A stretch of 64,000 nucleotides of DNA from Solobacterium moorei (GTDB taxonomy: Bacteria > Bacillota_I > Bacilli_A > Erysipelotrichales > Erysipelotrichaceae), in contig NZ_AP028934.1 of the NCBI RefSeq assembly GCF_036323475.1, forward strand, positions 1,922,001-1,986,000. Reading direction: 5' to 3'. The notes below the pieces were generated by a model. The model was not told the origin of the DNA. It did no database searches and saw only the letters and a list, made by a program, of their open reading frames with translations. Positions 23,659-33,512 of this stretch are shown in pieces (positions within the stretch are counted from its first letter, which is position 1; each line of letters starts with the position of its first letter). The position numbers were made by a program, and so were the translations under genes.

Positions 23659-25503
23659 ATGCAAAAACTGAGTTTATTATTCTTTTCAAATAGTGAGTTT
23701 CTGACACTACTATGTTTAACGCTATTGATATTAGGTATCGGTTATTTTCTATATCATCTAAAATTCTTTAAAGCCGAGAAGCATCACTACCTTTTATCGC
23801 TGACCTTACTAACAATCATTTATGCTGTGATTTCTTTTTGGCAACTTGGTTCAACTACTTTCCCAACAACCACATGGCAACCAGCTGTAGAAAAACAAGA
23901 GATTGTTTTAAACTTTGGAAAAATCGAGAAGTTTGATGCAATCTATACAATTTATGGCGAAGGAGATAACAACTCTAACCCACAATCCTATCAAATTGGT
24001 ACCCAAGATATTCATCTCTTCGGTTCTAACGATCTACAACAATGGCAGGAAATAACGGTCCTGAAACAAGGAAATATCTACACCTATAGTATTCAAGAGG
24101 GATACTGGGAATATCAGTATATTAAGCTTGTAACCACCAATAAAAATAACAGTTTAACTGAAATTGGTTTTCGAAATCTTGCCCACTCTAATTTTCTGCC
24201 CGTCACTATTTTGCAAGACGAATATAAAAATACCAAGTATCCTGCAAAGATGTTGATTGATGAACAGGATAAACTAGTTCTATCACCAACCTACTATGAC
24301 CAAGCATACTTTGATGAAATTTACCACGTGCGTAATGCATGGGAAATTGCAAATAAGCAATACATGTATGCTAGTGTCCACCCACTATTAGGAACAAATA
24401 TCATTGCCCTATCCATACATCTATTTGGTATGCATCCGTTTGCTTGGCGTTTACCAGGCGCGATTGCGTCTGTACTAATGTTGCCTGTGCTCTACGGTAT
24501 CTTAAAACACTTATTGAAACGTGATTATCTATCCTTAATTGGCTCGTTCTTGCTCGCTGCAGATTTCATGCATATTACAACAGCACGTATCGCTACATTA
24601 GAGCCATTTAGTATCCTGTTTATACTCTGCTCATTCTATTGGATGTTGAAGTACTGTAGGTCCAACTTCTATACTTTGCCAATGCGGAAAGGTATCCTCT
24701 ATTTATTTTTATCTGGAATCTTTATGGGACTATCTATTGCAACCAAATGGACTGGTTGCTATGCTGCAATCGGTTTAGCCATCATGTTATTTACAAACTG
24801 GATTCAGCGTTTTCTTGAGTATAAGAAAGATAAAGAAACACATCAACAGTTCTTCAAAATACTACTTACAACGATGTTGTCATGCATTCTCTTTTTTATC
24901 ATCATTCCTATCGTAATCTACTGTATTTCATATATCCCAGATAAGATTTTCCGTAATGAACCGTGGACTATCGCAAATGTTTGGAAACAAGCCCAACAGA
25001 TGTATCACTATCATGTAAATCTCAATGCAACCCACCCATATCAAAGTACATGGTTTCAATGGATCTTGGATTTACGTCCTATGTGGTATTACGTTGGCAT
25101 AAAAGGAAATGTTTTCCACACAATTTCTTGTTTTTCCAATCCGCTATTAACATGGATCGGATTACCAGCAATCCTATTTACAACATATCGCGCTCTATGC
25201 AAAAAGGATATTGTCGGGTGGTATATTGTCGTCGGCTATTTTAGCGGCTTATTACCATGGATTATTTATGTACAGCGCATCGTATTTGCATATCATTTCT
25301 ATCCAACATCCCTATTTACAATCATTGCAATTGTCTACTGTATCAATTTACTTAATAACCGTAAAATGTCGATTGTAGTACCTGCATATCTTGCGGCCTA
25401 CTTAGCATTATTCATTCTATTTTTGCCTGTGATTACAGGCTTCGGCACATCACAGCAGTTTGCTCGCTTCCTTGCATGGTTACCAGGTTGGTACTTCGGA
25501 TGA
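23659..25503 (+). CDS. PMT-type (GT-C) membrane glycosyltransferase with a sugar-binding-like insert
   Basis: The 614-residue protein has many membrane helices and the GT-C acidic motif YFDEIYHVR (Asp219-Glu220) facing outside, as in protein O-mannosyltransferase family members that use a lipid-linked sugar. Between helix 2 (about 55) and this motif lies a soluble segment of roughly 140 residues with a galactose-binding-like (discoidin-type) pattern: LFGSNDLQQWQEI and YIKLVTTN. VHPLLGTNIIALSIHLFG and ITTARIATLEPFSILF follow as typical PMT motifs. SD GGAG lies 9 bases before the ATG and a TATAAT at 23635-23640 makes the leader very short. The next gene overlaps it by ATGA. Acceptor is unknown. 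Confidence 0.85.
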   Translation: MQKLSLLFFSNSEFLTLLCLTLLILGIGYFLYHLKFFKAEKHHYLLSLTLLTIIYAVISFWQLGSTTFPTTTWQPAVEKQEIVLNFGKIEKFDAIYTIYGEGDNNSNPQSYQIGTQDIHLFGSNDLQQWQEITVLKQGNIYTYSIQEGYWEYQYIKLVTTNKNNSLTEIGFRNLAHSNFLPVTILQDEYKNTKYPAKMLIDEQDKLVLSPTYYDQAYFDEIYHVRNAWEIANKQYMYASVHPLLGTNIIALSIHLFGMHPFAWRLPGAIASVLMLPVLYGILKHLLKRDYLSLIGSFLLAADFMHITTARIATLEPFSILFILCSFYWMLKYCRSNFYTLPMRKGILYLFLSGIFMGLSIATKWTGCYAAIGLAIMLFTNWIQRFLEYKKDKETHQQFFKILLTTMLSCILFFIIIPIVIYCISYIPDKIFRNEPWTIANVWKQAQQMYHYHVNLNATHPYQSTWFQWILDLRPMWYYVGIKGNVFHTISCFSNPLLTWIGLPAILFTTYRALCKKDIVGWYIVVGYFSGLLPWIIYVQRIVFAYHFYPTSLFTIIAIVYCINLLNNRKMSIVVPAYLAAYLALFILFLPVITGFGTSQQFARFLAWLPGWYFG

Positions 25504-27182
25504 AAAAATATCGTAATTTATTAATTGATTTTGCAATCATTCTTCTATTTACCGTTTTATTGATGTTTCCATATCTTTTGCATAGCTCACTTGCAATCGA
25601 ACACGATACATTCTTTCATGTTTCTCGCATTGCACAATATGCAGAGGCAATACAACAAGGACAACTTCTCCCTGCTATCTATCCTTTAGAAAATGGTGGA
25701 TATGGATATGGGAGTCCACTATTCTATTGTGATGTATTCCTTTTTATACCAGCTGTACTACACAATATAGGAATGGCACTTGTCGATACCTATAAGCTAA
25801 CTGTATTTTCTGCCAGTCTTCTTGCAGGAACCACAATGTACATGCTCGCAAGTAAATTTACAGAAAGATCTTTAATCCGTTTATTGGCAGTTGCAGCATA
25901 TCTTTTTAGTAATTATCATATTACAGACATTTATGTACGTGGTGCACTTGGAGAAATATTTGCCCTTATTGGCATTCCACTTATATTATCCGGTCTTTAT
26001 GAAATATTTGAAACCAACAAAAAATATACATCATCCTACTTTTTTGGTCTGGTTATCATGGTACTCTCCCATAATCTAAGTTTCTTATTATGCTTTATCC
26101 TAGTGATTATCATAAGTATCCTATATTTACCAAAGTGTTCTTTGCAACGATACAAAGTACTTTTATTAGAAAGTATGCTTGCATGCTTAGCTACTGCCTT
26201 CTATACTTTACCGATGATAGAGCAGCTTAAGTCACAACCATTCTACCTCAACTATTATGCTTCAAGCTCTCAACTTGAAAAACATGCAATGGCATTCTGG
26301 CAGTTTTTTACGAATAAAACAATATTTGGTTTGTCTGGTAATCAATACAATTCATCCAATGCAATGGTCGTTAATATTGGGCTATTCTTGACCATCGCTC
26401 CTATCAGCTATCTCTTTATACCAAAGAGAGAAAGAAAAAAATTTTTAGAATGCATGTTAATCCTAGGTGTAGTGAACCTAATCTTGCCGGCAAAAATATT
26501 GCCGTGGAAGTATATGTGGTTTTTCAGAGTTCTCCAATTTCCGTGGCGATTGAACATGCTAGCATTGCCACTACTATGCATTCCCGCTGTAATAGGAATC
26601 GAACATATCTCTTATAAATTCAGGTATCTTCCAATCTGTTTGACACTGTTGTTAAATCTAGAAGCAATCTACCATTTATATCCAGCTACGAAACGTACAT
26701 TTGTAATGGAGCACAATACCACTTGGCAAGAAGTATCAGATGGTAAACTCATTGATCCATATTACTCAGCACAATATAAACGAGTTGAACTTGCTGGTGG
26801 TGACTATCTACCATATTGCTCTCCTGATTTCCGCTCATATCCTCAAACCGTACAAACAATAACCGGCAATACGATTACAGTCGGAAAATTTACATATTAC
26901 GGCAACTACCAATTTAGTATAACCCAAGCACAAACCGTGATTCTACCAATCACATATTACAAAGGATATATTGTTCGTAACATCAAAACAAACGAAATCC
27001 TACAAACTTATTTGAGTAAAAATGGTCTTGTCTGTGTAAATATTCCGAAACAAGGAACTTATGTATGTCATTATGAAAATACATCTCTTCGTAAGTATTC
27101 AATCATTATTTCCAGTTGTACTTTTATTATTCTTGTAGCCTTTCTCATCATACATGGCAAATCAAATAGAAAGAAATCTTAA
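25500..27182 (+). CDS. Polytopic membrane protein, YfhO/PTPS-related (GT-C-like)
   Basis: The 560-residue protein has about 12 predicted membrane helices in the first 430 residues and a soluble C-terminal domain followed by one last helix and a basic tail. The first external loop contains EHDTFFHVSRIAQYAEAI, an acidic GT-C-like motif seen in the 6-pyruvoyl-tetrahydropterin synthase-related and YfhO-type membrane proteins, which are thought to transfer sugars on the outer face of the membrane. The start at 25500 overlaps the previous stop (ATGA), so the two products are coupled and likely decorate the same surface polymer. The in-frame start 8 codons earlier lies inside the upstream gene. Confidence 0.75.
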   Translation: MKKYRNLLIDFAIILLFTVLLMFPYLLHSSLAIEHDTFFHVSRIAQYAEAIQQGQLLPAIYPLENGGYGYGSPLFYCDVFLFIPAVLHNIGMALVDTYKLTVFSASLLAGTTMYMLASKFTERSLIRLLAVAAYLFSNYHITDIYVRGALGEIFALIGIPLILSGLYEIFETNKKYTSSYFFGLVIMVLSHNLSFLLCFILVIIISILYLPKCSLQRYKVLLLESMLACLATAFYTLPMIEQLKSQPFYLNYYASSSQLEKHAMAFWQFFTNKTIFGLSGNQYNSSNAMVVNIGLFLTIAPISYLFIPKRERKKFLECMLILGVVNLILPAKILPWKYMWFFRVLQFPWRLNMLALPLLCIPAVIGIEHISYKFRYLPICLTLLLNLEAIYHLYPATKRTFVMEHNTTWQEVSDGKLIDPYYSAQYKRVELAGGDYLPYCSPDFRSYPQTVQTITGNTITVGKFTYYGNYQFSITQAQTVILPITYYKGYIVRNIKTNEILQTYLSKNGLVCVNIPKQGTYVCHYENTSLRKYSIIISSCTFIILVAFLIIHGKSNRKKS

Positions 27183-27273
27183 ACCAGTTTTCATTCTTTT
27201 GATTTCTCAAACCATTGAGTAGCACATTTGCTGTAACGATCTCAAACTGCATAACTATATTCTCTTTTGTATT

Positions 27274-27299
27274 GGTCTGTTAGAAATAATAGACCTTTT
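27274..27299 (+). terminator. Probable terminator of the two GT-C genes
   Basis: GGTCTGTTA and TAATAGACC pair with one mismatch around a GAAA-type loop, followed by TTTTA. It is 92 bases after the stop at 27182. The remainder of the 311-bp gap to 27494 shows nothing else but the minus-strand terminator. Confidence 0.55.
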
Positions 27300-27403
27300 A
27301 CATTTGATATATTCAATCATAATTTATCCATCTTACAAGCAATTTACCTAGCGAAAGATAGGCAGCGTTGACAATGAGTATACAGAATCTCTTCTAACCC
27401 ATT

Positions 27404-27440
27404 TTAAAAAGGGGATTTAGCATGTTCTAAATTCCCCTTT
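27404..27440 (-). terminator. Terminator after the GH101 gene
   Basis: On the minus strand GAAAGGGGAATTTAG pairs with CTAAATCCCCTTT with one bulge, and TTTTTAAAA follows. It lies 54 bases past the GH101 stop. Confidence 0.8.
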
Positions 27441-27493
27441 CATCACGAAAGTATTCTTAGGTTGAAGCTTCAAAAAATGCAATTCATATCTTT

Positions 27494-30400
27494 TTATTGA
27501 TGTTTCTTTTTAAGAAAATATGATACCGAAGCTAACAACAGCATACTAACCAAGCCTACCCCATACCAAATGATATTGTTGTAATCACGTGTTGCAACAC
27601 TCTTTTCACTTTGATTGTTCTTTTGATTAGTCTGAGAACCACTTGGTGTTTTTGGCGTATTATTATCTCCCGGTTTTACAATCGGAGGAACATTCTCATT
27701 TGGCTTAGAATGCATATTGATAAAGGAATATGCTGAGAAATCATCATTTACAAACACAACTTCTTTTCCTGCAATACTCTTCACAGGAATTTCTTCCCAT
27801 TCACCGTTATGTTTTTCATGAAGAATCTTGATTTGATCTGATTCTATATCGGCAAGATTCACATGAATTTCTCGTGGTTTTGTAATCTGCACGTCTTTAC
27901 CATCTTCGTCTTCAAAATGAATATCATATGTTTCTAGCGTGTACCCTTCATATCCCTTTGGTACTTTATTTATCCTCTGAATCGATACATGCATCTTCTT
28001 CATGTTCTTCATCTCATCCCGTAGGTTCGTCATAGCCAATAAAATATCATAATTAGAAGGATTTTCACTTGCTAGTACTTGCTTCGCAGCTTCGATCTTC
28101 TTATCTAATTCCGCAAAACTTTCCTCTGTATATGCATCCCTGTCCATTGCATTCGCTTCTTCAAGCAATTGTGATAATTTACTCTTATCTGGCAATGGTT
28201 TATTCGGTGTAGACTTCAATCCTAATGCTCTAAATTCAGCCATTGCACTATACTTGTTATTGTCTCTTGAAAGGCGACCTAAGGTCTTTAGCGAGCGGAA
28301 TTCAACATATTCTACGTTTTCGATTGGCTGATCAAATTGTACAATCTGCCATCCTTCCTGTTCAAATGTCTTCGTTGCTACCTTGCGTTCCGGTTGATCC
28401 TTCTCTTTGATCCACACCTCACCTTCCTGAATCACTCCATTGGTGCGACCACCACGTTGCAAGAAGCGAATTCCCGTAACGGTTTGTGGTTCGTGGAATG
28501 TTGCCCTAATCGTATGTTTATCCATTGGATCAGGAGCATATGCAGTGTGCCAACGAGTATCTGTTCTACCATCAACCGCAAATAATGGATTTCCTTCATC
28601 ATATGCATCTTCTTCATAACTACCTGCACTGATATCCCATTTCTCCAGCGGAATATCTGCACTATCATCATTTTCAGGTGCTATATTCTTCAGTGAATCA
28701 TCATGAATTGCAGCATATAGTGCATAATATGCATCTGCAAGATCGCTCTGATTAAAATGATCTTTCTCTAAAGCAACCTTAGCTTCATCGATTCGTTTCT
28801 CAATCCTATCGACTGCACTGTCTTTATATAAGTGATTTTCGATACCGTGTGTTGCTTCTTCAATCAATTGCTGCATTGTCTCTTTGCTAATATTTTGATC
28901 AATTCTTTCAACAACAAGATTATCTAAAATAAAATCCTTGTATCCGCCAAAATTCTGTTCATTACCACTGATACCAGCTTTATCATACTGTGGCCATTGA
29001 TTTGTTGAATAGATGCCAAACCAACTTTGACCATCAAGTGCTCCTACTATAGTTGTTTCAAAATGTCTGGTTGTTCCTAGGCCCTTTTCAAGATCCAACA
29101 ATTTCGTACCAGAACCATACTCTCCATCTCCTTGGATAAATGCATAGATACCTTCTGAACCCATTTGATAATCAAAAGAAACCTTATATGTGCGCCCTGG
29201 TTCAAGGCGAAGGTTTTGTGGAATCGTTTGGTAAACAAGGTCACTTCTACTTACTAGACCATTCGTCTTGAGCGACCACTTGCCCTCTAAGACATCATCC
29301 ATGCGTTTAACATCCCAACCTGCCTGTGTGTATTTGTCATGACGTTCTGATAGGTGTGTACGATTATCCTCGACGCCTTCAATACCACCAATGACAAACG
29401 GATAGATTCCTTGTACGTTTTCTTCAAAATCTTGTTTAAATTCTGTCAACTGTCCTTTGTCGTCATACTTTGCATTTTCGGCGTTATTCTGTACAATCCG
29501 AATATCATCAAAATATGTACTTCCTTCACCTGCTTCTTTAGATAATGTCAACGTGACAGTTCCATCCTCTGGTGCCGTAAAATACACATACATATTTTGG
29601 AAATAACTTGTACCATCTACGGTAGCACTATGTGTATTATGCGTATATGCCTTTACATAGTTTAATGCGATAGACTTATTCGTATAATTTGTTGCAAGCA
29701 CTTCACCATTGTGATGGATTGTTATTGATGCTTTAGAATCACTACGATTATCAACACCTACCAGTGCTGCATATTTCTTTCCTGGCACAAGGTCTGTTAA
29801 AACCTGTGATGCTGATTTTCCTTCTGCTAATTTTAACATTGGATTACTGTATTGGCTCTTTACCAACTCTGCACTACCTTCGCCAGCAAGCGTCCATGCG
29901 TCTAGATTACCACTGTTAAAGCCTGCATCAATGATGTGCATGCCTTCACTCCAGAGAACATTGATATTTTCATGTGCTGTCTTATACAGAACATACGGTG
30001 TCTCAGCATCGGCTTCAAGTGTAACTGTTCCATTGGATACAGTGATTTCTTTTGGTTCAACCTTTCCTTGATCCGTCAGCTTATAAACTGTTACAACACT
30101 TGTACCCTGCCATGTATCTGGTAATGTCCATGTTGTCGTACCACCCTGTGTGTTCCAATGGTACAGTTTTTCCTCATTTGCGCTAAGACGCTTTCCATTC
30201 TTTGCATCCCAGTTCCATGGTAAAAGGTATGCTTCTGTACCACGATTAACGCCCTGTTGAATATCCTGATTACTGCGATCTCCACGAGAAACAGCTCCGT
30301 GAGAAATTTCTACACCATTATATGTAACCGTACGGTCACGATAAGCTGGATCATTAATATCATTGCTACCACGCTTAACCACAACCACATTACCGTTATC

Positions 30401-33262
30401 ATCCTTTAATGTAATCTCCATTTCTGGATACCATTGATATGTTTTCGACTTCGGCACATATTTTCCAGTATAGTAATCATATCCTGACCAATATATCGTG
30501 TGCGTAACTGGTGTTTCACTGTCAACCCATTTCACAACTTTAAAGTGCTGTAAGAACTTAGTCATTAAATCATGCGTATATATATTTGTGATATATGTAT
30601 CATAATCATTGCGTCCCTGCCAGCCTTCAAAATCTTTCATGTTATATCCACCTAATAACGGTGCATACGCAGCGCCACCATAGTTCGGATAATCACCTAC
30701 CCAAGAGTCTTTTTGATGATTGCGCAAAAAGCGCATCACTTCACTATTTTCCCCTTTCATAGAGTATCCACCGTAGGTTAGATCAGTTGCCCAATGTTGG
30801 AACGTTGCATCATATTCATTTGCTGCACCCCACTCATTTGCCATCTTCCAACCATTGTCATTAATTTCTTTCGACAATTTGCGAGTCTGCCATGAGTCAT
30901 CGTCACCACCGGTCTGATTCCCCCAAATGTCAACATAAACAAAATCAAGATTGTTACCAACTTTTTCTTTTAATGCCGCAAAACGCGCCTTACGGTTACC
31001 AGTTGCTAAATCATAGACACTATCCAATCCAACTGCTTGATCAAGCCAATTCCAGCCATAGCTCAAACCACCATTGCGACGACGTACAGAATCATCCGTA
31101 AATGCTTGTGCTTCCGGATACATTTCACCAGCATTCACATGAATACCAAACTTAGCACCATATTCAGCACCTTTTTCCATTAAAGTATTCATATCTTCTT
31201 CGCCACCAATGCGCTCTCCGATATTCGCATAATCAGGATGTCCCGAATCATGTCCTTCACTTGCATAACCTTTCAGTAATACAGATTGCCCTAATCCATC
31301 TGTATGTAAAGCAACACGTTTCACATTATCAAGTGTTGTCAAGAAAGGATTCTGTGCCTGCCCACCAAAGTTCATTGCAATACGCCAAGAAACTAACTCT
31401 GGAACACCTTCACACTTATAAGGATTATTCATAATTTCACGGAAGGCAATAGCACCATCCTGCCAGTTGATAACACCATCATCATTTCGCTCACCAGTGA
31501 TAATCACCTTTGTCTTAGGCATTTCTGTTTCTGAAACCATATATTTACGGCCATGTGAGTCTTGTACAACACGATGATAATACCATTTAGAACTAGATAG
31601 TCCCATTGTTTTTTCAGTGCCTGCATGATCGACATTAACCGTCACACGATAGTTATTACTACCGCCCTCTACGCCACCACGATTCGCATTGTGCTCAGAA
31701 TTAGACCATAAACCTGCACTCATTTCGCTATTTGAAATAAATGCGTACATATACTCATCTGAGCCAACATTTGACTGTTTGTTCAATACCTGATAAGCAT
31801 CTCCTGAGATTGTAGTGTCTGAAGACATCCCTGCAGCTTTCAGATTTGCATTGGTTTGATCGCTGCGAATCGAAACAAGACTCTGATTTGGAAATTCAAT
31901 TGTTTGTACTGGATTCCCATCTACAGAATCCTCTAAATGATTCTTTATTTCCGTAATATTAAAAGCTAATGTATCGTTTTCAGCAATCAATTCTGCCGTA
32001 ATATCCACATTAACATTCCGTCCCTCAGCATGCATAACATATGTTGCTTTATCTGCTGTGAAATCTGCTTTGACATTCTCCGGCTTAATGGCTATTTTCT
32101 GTTCGTTAATTAGAACTGTATTGATTTCTTTTTCTTGTCCCAAAAATTTCTTTCCCTGTAAAGAACCCTGCTTCATCTCATACGAGATTACGCGTGGAAA
32201 AGATGGATCAACATGTACATCCATAAATGGGGTTGTAAGAATTTTAGAAGTTATCTCTTTCTTACGTTGCAAAACAAATTCCAACGGTTCACCATCAGCA
32301 TCTGCACGAATATGTTTTACATCAGATTCATACCCATCCTTTGTAGCAGAGATAATATAGTCGGTACCTTTCACCAAATGATTCAATTCGAATTCACCAT
32401 TTGCATCAGTATATACTGCACAATTACCTTCTTTGCAAGGGTCAATGTCAATCTTCACATTTGCCAGCGCTTGATTATCTGCACTAACTTTTCCCTTTAC
32501 TTGTACTTTTTCATCTGACTGTGAATCTTCTGGATTCGTTTCATTTTCATCTTCGTGATGGATATTGTTTGTCAGTTTGATATCTGTAACTGTCCCATAA
32601 TATGTCCCTGCTTTGATTGCAATCTGATTTTGCAAATCTTCCAAATCTGCAAATGGAATATTCTCAAACACAGTTTCATCATCAACTTTCAATGAAGCTG
32701 TCTTGCTTGCAGTCCAACTAACCTGTACATTTACAGTTGCTTTATTCTTCGGCCATTGTACACGAGCACCCGTATAATACGGTCCATCCCCATTCTGATA
32801 TTTCTGCCAAAACCAACCAGCAGCATCATAACCAAAGAACATACCATTCCCTGGACCGTTATATCCTAAATAAACACCGAAGCGAATATCATCAGCCTCA
32901 GTATTAGCAGTCAGGTCAAAGCGAATTGTACCCTCTTGTGAAAGATCAAACGTATGTTTATTCACTGCAATGAGTGGATAACCATTCTGATCCTTTGGAT
33001 TATTCCCATTGTTGCTACTTGACGCAATGTGGATCTTCTTACTATCCGCTTCTACGATTTCCTCCAAGACTGCGCCAATACGATTTGTCTGGTCATCGAT
33101 TTTCCAATCGGTTGTAGCCAACTCTGCTAGTTGTGGCTCTCTGGCATTTACTTTTTTTACCCCTGTTAAGATGGTTGTTAATGCCATACACAGTACAAAT
33201 ACACTTGAAAATACTTTTTTAATGATTTTATGCATTTTACTTGTTTGGTGATTAAAACTCAA
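27494..33262 (-). CDS. Secreted GH101 endo-alpha-N-acetylgalactosaminidase
   Basis: The 1922-residue protein releases Gal-beta-1,3-GalNAc from Ser/Thr of mucin-type glycoproteins. Order: signal peptide (1-40), N-terminal lectin-like domain (about 41-235), a carboxypeptidase regulatory-like beta domain (245-335), the GH101 catalytic region (about 340-1100), a galactose-binding-like domain (1105-1260), an F5/8-type C (CBM32-like) domain (about 1535-1680), a FIVAR repeat (1690-1755), and a final membrane helix with a basic tail. Asp778 in VYVDIWGN and Glu810 in ANEWG sit 32 residues apart, as do the nucleophile and acid/base of the pneumococcal enzyme. No LPxTG precedes the helix. The start is a TTG with AAAGGAG 6 bases upstream. 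Confidence 0.95.
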   Translation of the reverse strand: MSFNHQTSKMHKIIKKVFSSVFVLCMALTTILTGVKKVNAREPQLAELATTDWKIDDQTNRIGAVLEEIVEADSKKIHIASSSNNGNNPKDQNGYPLIAVNKHTFDLSQEGTIRFDLTANTEADDIRFGVYLGYNGPGNGMFFGYDAAGWFWQKYQNGDGPYYTGARVQWPKNKATVNVQVSWTASKTASLKVDDETVFENIPFADLEDLQNQIAIKAGTYYGTVTDIKLTNNIHHEDENETNPEDSQSDEKVQVKGKVSADNQALANVKIDIDPCKEGNCAVYTDANGEFELNHLVKGTDYIISATKDGYESDVKHIRADADGEPLEFVLQRKKEITSKILTTPFMDVHVDPSFPRVISYEMKQGSLQGKKFLGQEKEINTVLINEQKIAIKPENVKADFTADKATYVMHAEGRNVNVDITAELIAENDTLAFNITEIKNHLEDSVDGNPVQTIEFPNQSLVSIRSDQTNANLKAAGMSSDTTISGDAYQVLNKQSNVGSDEYMYAFISNSEMSAGLWSNSEHNANRGGVEGGSNNYRVTVNVDHAGTEKTMGLSSSKWYYHRVVQDSHGRKYMVSETEMPKTKVIITGERNDDGVINWQDGAIAFREIMNNPYKCEGVPELVSWRIAMNFGGQAQNPFLTTLDNVKRVALHTDGLGQSVLLKGYASEGHDSGHPDYANIGERIGGEEDMNTLMEKGAEYGAKFGIHVNAGEMYPEAQAFTDDSVRRRNGGLSYGWNWLDQAVGLDSVYDLATGNRKARFAALKEKVGNNLDFVYVDIWGNQTGGDDDSWQTRKLSKEINDNGWKMANEWGAANEYDATFQHWATDLTYGGYSMKGENSEVMRFLRNHQKDSWVGDYPNYGGAAYAPLLGGYNMKDFEGWQGRNDYDTYITNIYTHDLMTKFLQHFKVVKWVDSETPVTHTIYWSGYDYYTGKYVPKSKTYQWYPEMEITLKDDNGNVVVVKRGSNDINDPAYRDRTVTYNGVEISHGAVSRGDRSNQDIQQGVNRGTEAYLLPWNWDAKNGKRLSANEEKLYHWNTQGGTTTWTLPDTWQGTSVVTVYKLTDQGKVEPKEITVSNGTVTLEADAETPYVLYKTAHENINVLWSEGMHIIDAGFNSGNLDAWTLAGEGSAELVKSQYSNPMLKLAEGKSASQVLTDLVPGKKYAALVGVDNRSDSKASITIHHNGEVLATNYTNKSIALNYVKAYTHNTHSATVDGTSYFQNMYVYFTAPEDGTVTLTLSKEAGEGSTYFDDIRIVQNNAENAKYDDKGQLTEFKQDFEENVQGIYPFVIGGIEGVEDNRTHLSERHDKYTQAGWDVKRMDDVLEGKWSLKTNGLVSRSDLVYQTIPQNLRLEPGRTYKVSFDYQMGSEGIYAFIQGDGEYGSGTKLLDLEKGLGTTRHFETTIVGALDGQSWFGIYSTNQWPQYDKAGISGNEQNFGGYKDFILDNLVVERIDQNISKETMQQLIEEATHGIENHLYKDSAVDRIEKRIDEAKVALEKDHFNQSDLADAYYALYAAIHDDSLKNIAPENDDSADIPLEKWDISAGSYEEDAYDEGNPLFAVDGRTDTRWHTAYAPDPMDKHTIRATFHEPQTVTGIRFLQRGGRTNGVIQEGEVWIKEKDQPERKVATKTFEQEGWQIVQFDQPIENVEYVEFRSLKTLGRLSRDNNKYSAMAEFRALGLKSTPNKPLPDKSKLSQLLEEANAMDRDAYTEESFAELDKKIEAAKQVLASENPSNYDILLAMTNLRDEMKNMKKMHVSIQRINKVPKGYEGYTLETYDIHFEDEDGKDVQITKPREIHVNLADIESDQIKILHEKHNGEWEEIPVKSIAGKEVVFVNDDFSAYSFINMHSKPNENVPPIVKPGDNNTPKTPSGSQTNQKNNQSEKSVATRDYNNIIWYGVGLVSMLLLASVSYFLKKKHQ

Positions 33263-33299
33263 CCACTTCTCCTTTCCCTATGTTAAGTCAATCATAAAA

Positions 33300-33313
33300 T
33301 ATAAGCGCTTACA
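33300..33313 (-). promoter_or_regulatory. cre-like site before the GH101 gene
   Basis: On the minus strand TGTAAGCGCTTATA matches the CcpA cre consensus TGWAANCGNTNNCA except for one base near the 3' end. It lies 38 bases before the start codon, where bound CcpA would block transcription. Confidence 0.65.
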
Positions 33314-33451
33314 TAAAAATGCATTTATTGTTTATAATTACAGATTTATTGCTGTCTTATCTTAAAAAAAGCTAAAATTTCAAAAATCATTTCAAATACC
33401 AATATTCCCTGCACTCGCTATTTTCTTATCTTATTTTTATATCCTAGCCGC

Positions 33452-33501
33452 CAAAATAAAAACCGATTTATACTTAACAATATCTGTCTTGTAAAATCGG
33501 T
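33452..33501 (-). terminator. Terminator after the GH112 gene
   Basis: On the minus strand ACCGATTT and AAATCGGT pair around a 24-base loop, followed by TTTTTATTTT. It separates the importer-phosphorylase operon from GH101, which therefore probably has its own promoter in the 250-bp gap. Confidence 0.65.
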
Positions 33502-33512
33502 CATAAATATTT

